A stretch of 33,945 nt of DNA from Flavobacterium sp. ACAM 123 (GCF_000264055.1 NZ_AJXL01000040.1:1-33945), one strand, 5' to 3'. Positions 24,096 through 32,378 are shown, counted from the stretch's first letter. Translations and numbers: made by a program. Notes: generated from the sequence alone by a model not told the origin.

Positions 24096-27089
24096 TTGTT
24101 TTTTGCTAGTCTAGTTTTTGGGCAAACTATAGCAACGGTCACCACAGATAAGTTAGATTATTATCCAGGTGAGTATGTTATTATTACTGGTGCCGGTTGG
24201 CAGGCCGGAGAAACGGTCAGTTTTCATTTTGATGAAACTCCTAAACCTGCAACTTGTCTTCTTTCTCACGATATAGAGGTTGTTGCTGATTCTCAGGGGA
24301 ATATTTATAACAATCAGTTCCTGATAAAAGAGAACCACTTGGGTGTTCATTTTGTGTTAACAGCAACTGGACTAAGTTCGGGACTTATTGCATTACATGA
24401 ATTTGATGATTCTACGTGGTCGTTAGTACCTGATAAAACTTCCTTCTGTCCAAGTTCTGTAACCAACGTTAAATTTACTATAAAACAAACTAACGGTGCA
24501 ACTAGCAATATCTATACTACTGTCGTTTTGCCTAGTGGATACTCTTTTAGTAATCCCGGTAATGTAACGTTTCCTGTCGGAAATAGCACCTCTATAAATT
24601 TAATTAATTCAACTACGGTTTGTTTGACCGCAAGCAGCGGATTGAGTAATAATAGTATTATTACTTTCACCGCTGATATTACTGCCCCCAATAGTGCAGG
24701 AGTAAGTTCTTTATTTGCTGGTAAGGGTAACACAACAGGATGTTCAACTACTTCTGGGGTATCTATAACTAATCCGCCTTCATTTGCGCTAACAACGGGG
24801 TCAATCGTATCTTTAGGAACTATAACTAGACCTTCTAACGAATGTGCAGGTTCAATAAATAATTTATATAGTGTTATGGACGCTAGTGGAGCTACATCAT
24901 ATACATGGAGCGTAACTGGTTCAGGATGGGCTATTACAGCTGGCCAAGGAACTGTTTCAGCTGCTGTTACGATTGGTACAGGTGTTGGAACAGTTTCTGT
25001 TACTGCTAATAATGGGTGTAGTTCCAGTACCGCATCTTCTACTGGAAATATTACAGCAACCATTGCAGTCGGTTCACCATCAGCCATTACGTCATCTTTA
25101 AATACATGTCGAAATAGCTCTGGTAATACATTCAGTATTTCGGCAGTCAGTGGAGCGACATTTTATACATGGTCAGTATCAGGGACTGGGTGGTCAGTCA
25201 CTAATGGTCAGGGAACAGTAGCTGCAAGTATAACCATTGGATCAGGAGATGGATCAGTTTCTGTAACTGCTTCTAATGCATGCGGAACAAGTTCACCATC
25301 CTTTACAGGCATTATAAGTCCGTCGTTTGCCAATGCGTTACTTACCACAGGTAATACAAGTATTTGTCAGGGTGATAACGTTAATCTTTCTATAACATTA
25401 AGTGGTTCAGGAAATCTTTCTGGAACATTAAGCGATGGAACGGTATTTAGTGGGACGGCTGCAAGCAGTCCAGTGTCAGTGTCAGTATCACCATCTTTGC
25501 AAGCCATTTATACCATAGCGTCTTTAAGTAATGGAACGTCTTGCGCAGGTACTTTTAGCGGTTCAACTGAAATTTCATTAAAAGGAAAATACACTTCTAA
25601 TGCTGGTGATAATAAAACAATATGTCCTGGAACAGCGCTCGCACTAAGTGGTGTAGCAACCGGAACAAGTCCAACCTATTTATGGTCGAGTTCTGGCTCT
25701 GGAAGTTTTTCAAGTACATCTGCTCTTACAACGGTTTATACGCCATCATCTGCTGATATTAGTTCAGGATCAGTTATATTGAGCTTTAAAGTCAGTGGAA
25801 CAGGAGCTTGTGACGTAACAGATGAGATGATTTTGACTATTGGAGACAGTATCATGCCAATAGCCAAAGCTAAGAATATTACAGCTCAGTTAAATGCCGC
25901 TGGAACAGCTACATTAACAGAAGCGCAAGTAAACAATGGATCTTCTGATGCTTGCGGAATCGCTTCGTTGACTTTAGATAAAATGACTTTCAACTGTTCG
26001 AATGTTGGTTTGAATACAGTTACTTTAACGGTAACGGATATAAACGGCAATGCATCAACAGCTACAGCAGTAGTAACAGTAGAAGATAAGGTTGCACCAG
26101 TAGCAATAGGACAGAACGTAACGGTTCAATTAGATGCTACAGGAAACGGTTCAACTACGCCAGCATTAGTAAACAATGGATCTTCTGATGCTTGCGGAAT
26201 CGCTTCGTTGACTTTAGATAAAAGGACTTTCAACTGTTCGAATGTTGGTCCGAACACAGTTACTTTAACGGTAACGGATTTAAACGGCAATATATCAACA
26301 GCGATACAAATCGTAACAGTAACGGATAATATCAATCCAACAATAACAGCACCTGCGGCAACAACAGGCACAACCAATGTTCCGTGTACTTCTACCAATG
26401 TGGTTTTAGGAACACCTGTAACGGCTGATAATTGTTCAGTAGCATCAGTAACCAATAATGCACCTTCGGCTTTTCCATTAGGAACAACAACGGTGACTTG
26501 GACCGTAATAGATGGCTCAGGAAATTTTGCTACAGCAACGCAATCAGTAGTTGTAACGGATAATATAAATCCAACAATAACAGCACCTGCGGCAACAACA
26601 GGCACAACCAATGTTGCGTGTACTTCTACCAATGTGGTTTTAGGAACACCAGTAACAGGAGATAATTGTTCAGTGGCTTCTACAACAAATGATGCACCTA
26701 CGACTTTTCCATTAGGAACAACAACGGTGACTTGGACCGTAACAGATGGCTCAGGCAATTTTGCTACAGCAACGCAATCAGTAGTTGTAACAGACAATAT
26801 CAATCCAACGATTACTGCACCAGCAGCTACTACAGGCACAACAAACCTTGCTTGTACTTCTACCAATGTGGTTTTTAGGAACACCTGTAACGGCTGCTTT
26901 TCCATTAGGAACAACAACGGTGACTTGGACCGTAACAGATGGCTCAGGCAATTCTGCAACAGCAACGCAATCAGTAGTTGTAACAGACAATATCAATCCA
27001 ACGATTACTGCACCAGCAGCTACTACAGGCACAACAAACCTTGCTTGTACTTCTACCAATGTAGTTTTAGGAACACCAGTAACGGCTGA
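24096..27089 (+). CDS. Main open frame of the HYR surface protein (5' two-thirds)
   Basis: This is the longest uninterrupted frame of the giant protein (997 residues). Its first codon is a TTG inside the signal peptide, so 24096 is not the natural start; the ATG at 24040 is, one frame away. It holds the N-terminal PGEYVIITGAGW domain, PKD-like and Ig-like regions, two 80-residue repeats and the first HYR repeats. After VV near 26870 the true frame is lost because of an extra T, so the last 70 or so residues (from FRNTCNG) are out-of-frame noise. Confidence 0.7.
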   Translation: MFFASLVFGQTIATVTTDKLDYYPGEYVIITGAGWQAGETVSFHFDETPKPATCLLSHDIEVVADSQGNIYNNQFLIKENHLGVHFVLTATGLSSGLIALHEFDDSTWSLVPDKTSFCPSSVTNVKFTIKQTNGATSNIYTTVVLPSGYSFSNPGNVTFPVGNSTSINLINSTTVCLTASSGLSNNSIITFTADITAPNSAGVSSLFAGKGNTTGCSTTSGVSITNPPSFALTTGSIVSLGTITRPSNECAGSINNLYSVMDASGATSYTWSVTGSGWAITAGQGTVSAAVTIGTGVGTVSVTANNGCSSSTASSTGNITATIAVGSPSAITSSLNTCRNSSGNTFSISAVSGATFYTWSVSGTGWSVTNGQGTVAASITIGSGDGSVSVTASNACGTSSPSFTGIISPSFANALLTTGNTSICQGDNVNLSITLSGSGNLSGTLSDGTVFSGTAASSPVSVSVSPSLQAIYTIASLSNGTSCAGTFSGSTEISLKGKYTSNAGDNKTICPGTALALSGVATGTSPTYLWSSSGSGSFSSTSALTTVYTPSSADISSGSVILSFKVSGTGACDVTDEMILTIGDSIMPIAKAKNITAQLNAAGTATLTEAQVNNGSSDACGIASLTLDKMTFNCSNVGLNTVTLTVTDINGNASTATAVVTVEDKVAPVAIGQNVTVQLDATGNGSTTPALVNNGSSDACGIASLTLDKRTFNCSNVGPNTVTLTVTDLNGNISTAIQIVTVTDNINPTITAPAATTGTTNVPCTSTNVVLGTPVTADNCSVASVTNNAPSAFPLGTTTVTWTVIDGSGNFATATQSVVVTDNINPTITAPAATTGTTNVACTSTNVVLGTPVTGDNCSVASTTNDAPTTFPLGTTTVTWTVTDGSGNFATATQSVVVTDNINPTITAPAATTGTTNLACTSTNVVFRNTCNGCFSIRNNNGDLDRNRWLRQFCNSNAISSCNRQYQSNDYCTSSYYRHNKPCLYFYQCSFRNTSNG

Positions 27090-27700
27090 TAATTGTTCAG
27101 TGCATCAGTAACCAATAATGCACCTTCGGCTTTTCCATTAGGAACAACAACGGTGACTTGGACCGTAACAGATGGTTCAGGCAATTCTGCAACAGCAACG
27201 CAATCAGTAGTTGTAACAGACAATATCAATCCAACGATTACTGCACCAGCAGCTACTACAGGCACAACAAACCTTGCTTGTACTTCTACCAATGTAGTTT
27301 TAGGAACACCTGTAACGGCTGATAATTGTTCACGTGCCCATCAGTACCTATACTCGCACCTACGGCTTTTCCATTAGGAACAACAACGGTGACTTGGACC
27401 GTAACAGATGGTTCAGGCAATTCTGCAACAGCAACGCAATCAGTAGTTGTAACAGACAATATCAATCCAACGATTACTGCACCAGCAGCTACTACAGGCA
27501 CAATAAACCTTGCTTGTACTTCTACCAATGTAGTTTTAGGAACACCAGTAACAGCTGACAATTGTTCAGTGGCTTCTACAACAAATGATGCACCTTCGGC
27601 TTTTCCATTAGGAACAACAACGGTGACTTGGACCGTAACAGATGGCTCAGGCAATTCTGCTACAGCTACTCAGTTGATTACAGTAACGGACAACATTAAG
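26337..27700 (+). repeat. Six tandem 234-bp HYR-encoding repeats
   Basis: Units begin at 26337, 26571, 26805, 26998, 27231 and 27467, and a diverged one follows at 27701. Intact units are exactly 234 bp (78 codons) and nearly identical in DNA. The third spans 193 bp: it has one extra T and lacks 42 bp (14 codons, DNCSVA to PS). The fourth is 233 bp and the fifth 236 bp. Each encodes ITAPAATTGTTN ... LGTTTVTWTVTDGSG, a hyalin-type repeat with an Ig-like fold. Confidence 0.9.
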
Positions 27701-28777
27701 CCAACGATTGCTTGTGTTGAAGATAAGACAAGAGATACTGAAACTAGTAATTGTAGTTACACAGTTGCTGGCTCTGAATTCAACCCAAGCTCTTTTGGGG
27801 ATAACTGTACAGGATCAACAATAAGTAATAATTATAACAGTAATTCAACTCTAGCTGGAGCTGTATTACCCAAAGGGTCAACAACAGTAGTTTGGACGGT
27901 TAAAGATGCAGCAGGCAACAGCTCGTCATGCAGCTTTACTGTAATAGTTACTAGTCCTTTGGTTGCTACTTCTACCACGGATAACTTGCAGTTGTATTTT
28001 GGTTTATCAACAGATCAGATAGCAACTATCACGACAACGCCGTCTGGAGGTACTGGACCCTATCAAATAGTATATACGATGGATCGTGCATTGAATTGTA
28101 ATGTAAACGGAAGTAGTGAAACTTGGACTGGTGGTGCAAATACTAGTACTAATGTAGGGAATATTTGTCCAACTACTACTCCTGTGTCAACTTCTAACTC
28201 AGTATCATCATATACTGTAACAGTTAAATTAATGACGGATGCTATTATTACTGCTACGGTTACAGACCGCTATGGTTGTATTGTTATATCTACGATAAAA
28301 ATTTGTGCAGAGGATGTACGCTGTTTTGCCGGTAAAAGTGGAAATGCAAAAGTTAAAATATGTCATCAAACTAACAGTGCTAAAAATCCATGTCAAGAAA
28401 TATGTGTTGATGAATCAGCCGTTGCAGCGCATGTGGCTCATGGTGATTTTGTAGGTTCTTGTACAACAGATTGTAAACCAAGAACAACTACAAGGCCTGT
28501 AGTTATTGGCAAGGAAAAACTACTTGAAACAGAAATTCCTTTCAATGTAATAGCGTATCCTAACCCTTCCAATCATCAGTTTACATTAGATCTAAAAGGA
28601 GGTAGTGATAAAAAAGTAGAGGTGATTGTTTATGATATGCTGGCCAGACAGATAAAAAGGATTGAAAAAAGTGATGGGCAAAGCATCCAATTTGGGGAAG
28701 AGCTTCCATCTGGGGAGTACCTTGTATTAATTAAACAAGGCGAAAATCAAAAAGTAATTAACCTAATTAAAAAATAA
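27326..28777 (+). CDS. 3' open frame of the HYR surface protein with T9SS sorting domain
   Basis: This 483-residue frame carries the last two full HYR repeats, a diverged HYR domain with CVEDKTRDTETSNCSYTV, a SprB-type repeat-like region (ATITTTPSGGTGPYQIVYT), the Cys-rich KICHQ ... HGDFVGSC segment and the C-terminal T9SS type A sorting domain, in which PNPSNHQFTLDL, VYDMLARQI and SGEYLVLIKQG are the expected blocks. Its nominal start is inside a repeat and is not a natural start. If translated alone it would lack a signal peptide and could not be exported. Confidence 0.75.
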   Translation: MFTCPSVPILAPTAFPLGTTTVTWTVTDGSGNSATATQSVVVTDNINPTITAPAATTGTINLACTSTNVVLGTPVTADNCSVASTTNDAPSAFPLGTTTVTWTVTDGSGNSATATQLITVTDNIKPTIACVEDKTRDTETSNCSYTVAGSEFNPSSFGDNCTGSTISNNYNSNSTLAGAVLPKGSTTVVWTVKDAAGNSSSCSFTVIVTSPLVATSTTDNLQLYFGLSTDQIATITTTPSGGTGPYQIVYTMDRALNCNVNGSSETWTGGANTSTNVGNICPTTTPVSTSNSVSSYTVTVKLMTDAIITATVTDRYGCIVISTIKICAEDVRCFAGKSGNAKVKICHQTNSAKNPCQEICVDESAVAAHVAHGDFVGSCTTDCKPRTTTRPVVIGKEKLLETEIPFNVIAYPNPSNHQFTLDLKGGSDKKVEVIVYDMLARQIKRIEKSDGQSIQFGEELPSGEYLVLIKQGENQKVINLIKK

Positions 28778-28804
28778 CGTTCTTTTAATTACTATTAAAG
28801 TAAA

Positions 28805-28827
28805 ACCAGCCCAACATTCGGGCTGGT
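28805..28827 (+). terminator. Terminator after the HYR surface-protein gene
   Basis: ACCAGCCC and GGGCTGGT form a GC-rich 8-bp stem with a 7-nt loop, followed by TCTTTACTTT, 28 nt past the stop codon. This is a standard intrinsic terminator shape. Confidence 0.75.
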
Positions 28828-28915
28828 TCTTTACTTTCAACCAAGTTTTTTTCCAAAGAACTTTTAAAGTTTCGTTAAAAAAAGTTGAGAAGGAAAGTCT
28901 TATCTTTTAAAATGC

Positions 28916-28923
28916 TAAATTTG
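28916..28923 (+). promoter_or_regulatory. -7 box (TAAATTTG) for the OsmC gene
   Basis: TAAATTTG is an exact TAnnTTTG match, 22 nt before the OsmC ATG. No TTG lies at 17-23 nt upstream, so only the -7 element is supported. Confidence 0.45.
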
Positions 28924-28945
28924 GTTAAATCAAAAAAATACAATT

Positions 28946-29356
28946 ATGAAAAGAAATGCAACCGCAGTATGGCAAGGGTCCGTTACAGAAGGATCCGGAA
29001 AACTTACATCACAAAGTAAAACATTAGAAAGCACTCAATATTCATTTAAATCGCGTTTTGAGGATGGAGTAGGTACTAATCCAGAAGAATTGATTGCAGC
29101 AGCACATGCGGGATGTTTTGCAATGCAACTTTCCGCATTTATTGGAGAGGAAGGGTTTAATGCTGAAAGTATAGAAACTAAATGTGACATCAACTTAGTA
29201 GATGGGGCAATAGTAGGATCTCATTTAACAGTCAAAGCAAAAATAGAAGGCATTTCAGACGCCAAGTTTCAAGAATTAGTGACCAAGGCAGAAAAGAATT
29301 GTCCTGTGTCCAAAGTATTGAATGCTGAAATTACATCTACAGCTACTTTATCTTAA
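28946..29356 (+). CDS. OsmC family peroxiredoxin
   Basis: This is a 136-residue OsmC/Ohr-type thiol peroxidase. The two redox cysteines are Cys57 in AAHAGCFAM and Cys119 in [10 protein letters not shown], and the start [19 protein letters not shown] is typical of the OsmC branch, not Ohr. It reduces organic hydroperoxides in the cytoplasm, and is often induced by osmotic or oxidative stress in other bacteria. It is monocistronic: an own -7 box precedes it and a strong bidirectional terminator follows. Confidence 0.94.
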   Translation: MKRNATAVWQGSVTEGSGKLTSQSKTLESTQYSFKSRFEDGVGTNPEELIAAAHAGCFAMQLSAFIGEEGFNAESIETKCDINLVDGAIVGSHLTVKAKIEGISDAKFQELVTKAEKNCPVSKVLNAEITSTATLS

Positions 29357-29384
29357 GTTAGTTATACATTAATTAAAATAAGAA

Positions 29385-29411
29385 GAGGCTCTATTAGCTT
29401 AATAGAGCCTC
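29385..29411. terminator. Bidirectional terminator between osmC-type and GNAT genes
   Basis: A 12-bp perfect stem (GAGGCTCTATTA / TAATAGAGCCTC) with a 3-nt loop lies between convergent genes. The flanks 29379-29384 and 29412-29417 extend the pairing with one mismatch and supply A- and T-rich tails on either strand. It ends at the GNAT stop codon. Confidence 0.8.
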
Positions 29412-29414
29412 CTC

Positions 29415-29870
29415 TTATTTTAAAATTGGTTTGCTAAAACAAACGCTATCGTCTATCCCTTGATATTGACCATAATTATTCGTTATGGTATAGCCATTCT
29501 TTTTGTATAAGGCAATAGCTTCCGGATATCTTCTGCCTGTTTCCAGAATACAGCTGGAAAACAATAATTCTTTGGCCCAAGATTCTAATTCGCCCAATAT
29601 TTTAGAACCAATGTTTTTACCGCGATTTTCAGGATTAACAAACATTCTTTTTATTTCGGCAATATCGCCTTTATATAACTTAAAAGCACCACTACCTACT
29701 GCTTTATAGCCGTCGTAAGCAATTACCGCATACTTTATACTATCGGTTTTATTAAATTGGGCATAAAAGTGATGTTCATCACCATCCCGTATCTCAATGT
29801 CTTTATCGAGTTCGCCTATTAATTGAATGAAATCAATATTTTCTGCGTTGGTTCTTATTATTGTTATCAT
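29415..29870 (-). CDS. GNAT family N-acetyltransferase
   Basis: This is a 151-residue acetyl-CoA-dependent acetyltransferase. The core of motif A is EIKRMFVNPENRGKNIGSKI (about 72-91), with RGKNIG as the pyrophosphate loop; the C-terminal part has AIALYKKNGYTITNNYG, the typical Tyr-rich beta-strand. The acceptor is unknown; members with the opening IIRTNAENIDFIQLI are often annotated as amino-acid or antibiotic acetyltransferases without proof. It is 4 bp downstream of cysM, so it belongs to the cysteine operon transcript, which hints at a small-molecule amine substrate. Confidence 0.9.
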   Translation of the reverse strand: MITIIRTNAENIDFIQLIGELDKDIEIRDGDEHHFYAQFNKTDSIKYAVIAYDGYKAVGSGAFKLYKGDIAEIKRMFVNPENRGKNIGSKILGELESWAKELLFSSCILETGRRYPEAIALYKKNGYTITNNYGQYQGIDDSVCFSKPILK

Positions 29871-29874
29871 TTAT

Positions 29875-30762
29875 TTAATCAAATAAATCAGAGGACAAAT
29901 AGCGATCTCCGCGGTCACAGATTATAGCTACGATTACACCCGATTCTAATTCTGCGGCTATTTTTAAGGCCGCTGCCACTGACCCTCCGCTACTCATTCC
30001 TGCAAAAACACCTTCTTCAAGTGCCAGTCGCTTGGTCATGGCGCGTGCCTCGGTTTCGCTTACTTCGACAATACGGTCCACCTTTGAGGGATCAAATATT
30101 TTAGGTAAATATTCCTCTGGCCATTTACGGATACCCGGAATTTGCGAACCATCTGAGGGTTGACCTCCAATGATTTGGATCGCTGGATTTTTCTCTTTCA
30201 AGTAGGTAGATGTTCCCATTATAGTCCCTGTAGTTCCCATGGCAGCAACAAAATGGGTTACAGTACCTTTGGTATCATTCCAAATCTCTGGACCGGTCGT
30301 TTTATAATGTGCCTTCCAATTGTCTTCATTTGCAAACTGGTTTAGCATGATATAACCGCCTTCGGCTAATTTTTTATCGGCGTAGTCCCGGGAACCCAGT
30401 ATTCCTTCTTTTGCCGAAGTCAGAGTCACCTTTGCGCCATAAGCACGCATGGTTTGGGTACGTTCTTTGGTTGAATCTTCAGGTAATACGAGTTCTATTT
30501 CTATATTTAGTAATTGGGCAATCATAGCCAATGCAATTCCCGTGTTTCCACTGGTGGCTTCAATTAATTTATCCCCTTTTTTTATGTCGCCTCTTTCTAA
30601 AGCGGATACAATCATATTATGCGCGGCACGGTCTTTTAGGCTTCCGCCCGGATTGTTTCCTTCGAGTTTCAACAGTAACTTTACATTCTTATTTTTATTC
30701 AAATTGACGCTTTCCACCAATGGGGTGTTCCCAATCAGGTCTAATAATTTTTTAGGCTCCAT
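29875..30762 (-). CDS. cysM: Cysteine synthase CysM
   Basis: This is a 295-residue PLP enzyme that makes cysteine from O-acetylserine and sulfide (or thiosulfate in the B form). The PLP lysine is Lys43 in NPGGSLKDRAA; TSGNTG near 69-74 and AMGTTGTIMGT bind the substrate and phosphate. The shorter length and QPSDGSQIPGIRKWPEEYLP favour the CysM branch over CysK. The ATG begins 1 bp after the stop of the serine acetyltransferase gene, so substrate supply and use are translated together. Confidence 0.94.
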   Translation of the reverse strand: MEPKKLLDLIGNTPLVESVNLNKNKNVKLLLKLEGNNPGGSLKDRAAHNMIVSALERGDIKKGDKLIEATSGNTGIALAMIAQLLNIEIELVLPEDSTKERTQTMRAYGAKVTLTSAKEGILGSRDYADKKLAEGGYIMLNQFANEDNWKAHYKTTGPEIWNDTKGTVTHFVAAMGTTGTIMGTSTYLKEKNPAIQIIGGQPSDGSQIPGIRKWPEEYLPKIFDPSKVDRIVEVSETEARAMTKRLALEEGVFAGMSSGGSVAAALKIAAELESGVIVAIICDRGDRYLSSDLFD

Positions 30763-30763
30763 G

Positions 30764-31555
30764 CTATCTTAGTTCTTTTATTTTTACTTCTGTGGTTGTG
30801 GTGTTGGTCACAAGTGAACCTTCCGGAATGGATTTGGTAACCCATGAATTTCCACCAATGATACTATTTTTACCGATAACGGTATTTCCTCCTAATATGG
30901 TCGCATTGGCATAAATACATACATTTTTCTCCACGGTAGGATGTCTTTTTGCATTTTTCATGTCTTTGCTTACGCTCAGTGCCCCTAAGGTTACCCCTTG
31001 ATATATTTTCACCCCTTTTTCAATAACAGTCGTTTCACCAATGACGATACCGGTCGCATGATCAATAAAAATGGGAGAATCTATGATGGCTCCTGCATGA
31101 ATATCCGTTCCGGTGATTCGATGCGCATATTCGCTCATCAATCTGGAAAACAGAAGCAAGTCCAAAAGATAGAGCTCGTGGCTCAGTCTATAAATGGTAA
31201 TGGCGTAAAAACCAGGATAGCCTAGGTATATTTCCTCGATGCTATTAGAGGCAGGGTCATTTTCCAAAAAGAAATTAGCATCTTGATTTAGCTTTTCAAG
31301 AACAGAAGGTAATTTTTCTAAGTATTGATCCCACATGGAGTCGCAAATTCCTTTTGGTTTTCTGCAGGCAATTATGGAAATTTCTTTGAAAAGAACTTGA
31401 AGTTCGTCAATACTTTCGCTCAACGGTGCATTGGCATCAAATAAAGTATAGAATAATTTTTCGGTAAAATCTTCTATCTTTGTTCTGATTCCGTAATTAA
31501 TGGAGGAATGTCTCTTTAAAGAGATTATATTTTTAATAATCAGATCTTTTGTCAT
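30764..31555 (-). CDS. epsC: Serine O-acetyltransferase (EpsC type)
   Basis: This enzyme acetylates serine with acetyl-CoA, giving O-acetylserine for CysM. The 263-residue protein has a helical N-terminal half and a C-terminal left-handed beta-helix with hexapeptide repeats: DIHAGAIIDSPIFIDHATG, VIGETTVIEKGVKIYQGVTL and ILGGNTVIGKNSIIGGNSWV. His and Asp of the catalytic DIHAGA/IDHATG pair are present. It is the first gene of the cysteine operon (acetyltransferase, cysM, GNAT). A 5' leader of about 130 nt with a hairpin separates it from a -7 box. Confidence 0.93.
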   Translation of the reverse strand: MTKDLIIKNIISLKRHSSINYGIRTKIEDFTEKLFYTLFDANAPLSESIDELQVLFKEISIIACRKPKGICDSMWDQYLEKLPSVLEKLNQDANFFLENDPASNSIEEIYLGYPGFYAITIYRLSHELYLLDLLLFSRLMSEYAHRITGTDIHAGAIIDSPIFIDHATGIVIGETTVIEKGVKIYQGVTLGALSVSKDMKNAKRHPTVEKNVCIYANATILGGNTVIGKNSIIGGNSWVTKSIPEGSLVTNTTTTEVKIKELR

Positions 31556-31607
31556 GATTATGGGATTGAATGGTTAGTAGAAAAGGCTTAAATTATGGAG
31601 TAATAAC

Positions 31608-31645
31608 TAATAGCTCCAATCCTTCCTATTGAAATTGGAGGTGCT
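31608..31645 (-). promoter_or_regulatory. Hairpin in the cysteine-operon leader
   Basis: CTCCAAT (31614-31620) and ATTGGAG (31634-31640) pair as a perfect 7-bp stem with a 13-nt loop, about 60-90 nt before the acetyltransferase start, inside the inferred leader. It may be an attenuator or RNA-stability element. I do not recognise a known riboswitch class. Confidence 0.35.
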
Positions 31646-31691
31646 TATTGTTCATTTTTTTGTTTTTTTGGTCTCAATGAATAAGACGAAA

Positions 31692-31699
31692 CAAAGATA
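31692..31699 (-). promoter_or_regulatory. -7 box (TATCTTTG) for the cysteine operon
   Basis: The minus strand reads TATCTTTG, an exact TAnnTTTG match, about 140 nt before the serine acetyltransferase start. The -33 region has TTTAA rather than TTG. The rest of 31700-31805 holds no gene. Confidence 0.5.
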
Positions 31700-31805
31700 T
31701 TGAACTATTTTGAATTAAACTCTAAGAACTGCTATAGTATCAGCAGAAGAGTGGTGATTTCAATTCCAATTTGTTTGGAGTTTAGTATTTATAAACAGAA
31801 GCCAC

Positions 31806-32084
31806 TTAAAAGTGTTTGTAGAAATAGCCACCAATCATAAAAAGCACATTCACTAGAGCTACGATTACAATTAATTTTTGAGAAATAATACCTTTATAAA
31901 TAAAATGAAAACTAAGAAAACCTAAAAACAAAAGCGAGCTAAATAGGGCAGGGTACATTTGAAAAGAAGCCGTAAAATCTCCTTGTAAAAGCAACAAGAA
32001 TGACCTCTGAAAACCGCAGCCCAAACACTCTATTCCAAAGAGTGTTTTACTAAGACATGGAATCATATATTTTGTTAAATCCAA
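31806..32084 (-). CDS. DUF2752 membrane protein
   Basis: This is a 92-residue membrane protein with the DUF2752 signature: CLSKTLFGIECLGCGFQRS (about 10-28), with the conserved Cys-x-x-Cys-Gly pair and Gln-Arg, then two or three membrane helices. The start is TTG at 32084; the next ATG (32066) would remove MDLTKY, which relatives have, so I keep TTG. It is divergent from the small membrane-protein / Smr unit. Function is unknown. Confidence 0.82.
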   Translation of the reverse strand: MDLTKYMIPCLSKTLFGIECLGCGFQRSFLLLLQGDFTASFQMYPALFSSLLFLGFLSFHFIYKGIISQKLIVIVALVNVLFMIGGYFYKHF

Positions 32085-32158
32085 TGGTTTTATTTTTTTA
32101 CAATTTACAAAATTTCAGCAAACCATTTAATAAAAAAGGGAGGCAATTTTAAATGTAT

Positions 32159-32166
32159 TACATTTG
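32159..32166 (+). promoter_or_regulatory. -7 box (TACATTTG) for the Smr transcription unit
   Basis: TACATTTG matches TAnnTTTG and lies 20 nt before the ATG at 32186, ahead of the small membrane gene and the Smr gene. No -33 TTG is visible at proper spacing. Confidence 0.45.
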
Positions 32167-32185
32167 GAATCTGATAGGTGAAGAA

Positions 32186-32378
32186 ATGAAAAAATTAATA
32201 ATTCCAATGATGATTGTTGCAATACTTGTTGCTTTCTTTGAGCAGGTAAGTGCCGAACAAAAATGTGTATATAACCGTAGTTGCCATTGCCATTTTTATG
32301 TTTGGCATGATGCGATTGAGTGCTAAAACGCCAAGTAAAAATCAAGATAATCAAGATAAAGAAGAAAAAGATGTTTAA
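32186..32378 (+). pseudogene. Small conserved membrane protein, frameshifted
   Basis: From the ATG the frame reads MKKLIIPMMIVAILVAFFEQ and stays open to VSAEQ, then shifts at an A5 run (32259-32263). Removing one A gives NVYITVVAIAIFMFGMMRLS and a charged tail (KNQDNQDKEEKDV) with stop at 32376-32378. The product would be about 63 residues with two membrane helices and an acidic C-terminus, a small family I recall just upstream of Smr genes in Flavobacterium. Its stop overlaps the Smr ATG by 8 bp. Without the correction, the product ends after 46 residues with a meaningless Cys/His-rich tail. Confidence 0.7.

Larger units (their letters stand above)
24040..28777 (+). pseudogene. Giant T9SS-secreted HYR-repeat surface protein, frameshifted
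   Basis: Read through its breaks, this gene encodes about 1,570 residues. Order: a signal peptide starting MKTFLPKSG (24040) and ending LVFGQ; an N-terminal domain with DYYPGEYVIITGAGW; two PKD-like repeats (TYTWSVTG / FYTWSVSG types); Ig-like parts; two 80-residue repeats; six 78-residue HYR-like repeats; one diverged HYR domain; a Cys-rich segment with KVKICHQTNSAKNPC and AAHVAHGDFVGSC; and a T9SS type A sorting domain (IAYPNPSNHQFTLDL to KVINLIKK). Frame breaks: a missing T in 24080-24085 or 24067-24073, an extra T in 24872+2000 (26872-26876), a missing base near 27101, and two extra bases at 27331-27340. Probably a surface adhesin or matrix protein if expressed. Confidence 0.8.

Noticed and set aside
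24512..25087. Long minus-strand open frame opposite the HYR gene (about 190 residues)
   Set aside because: It is antisense to well-supported repeat domains and has a Val/Pro-rich composition that mirrors Thr/Asn codons on the other strand.
26126..26965. Minus-strand open frame of 279 residues with internal repeats
   Set aside because: Its repeats are just the reverse complement of the HYR repeats; no signal peptide or family resemblance.
26337..27700. CRISPR or satellite array
   Set aside because: The repeats are contiguous 234-bp coding units without spacers and encode HYR domains.
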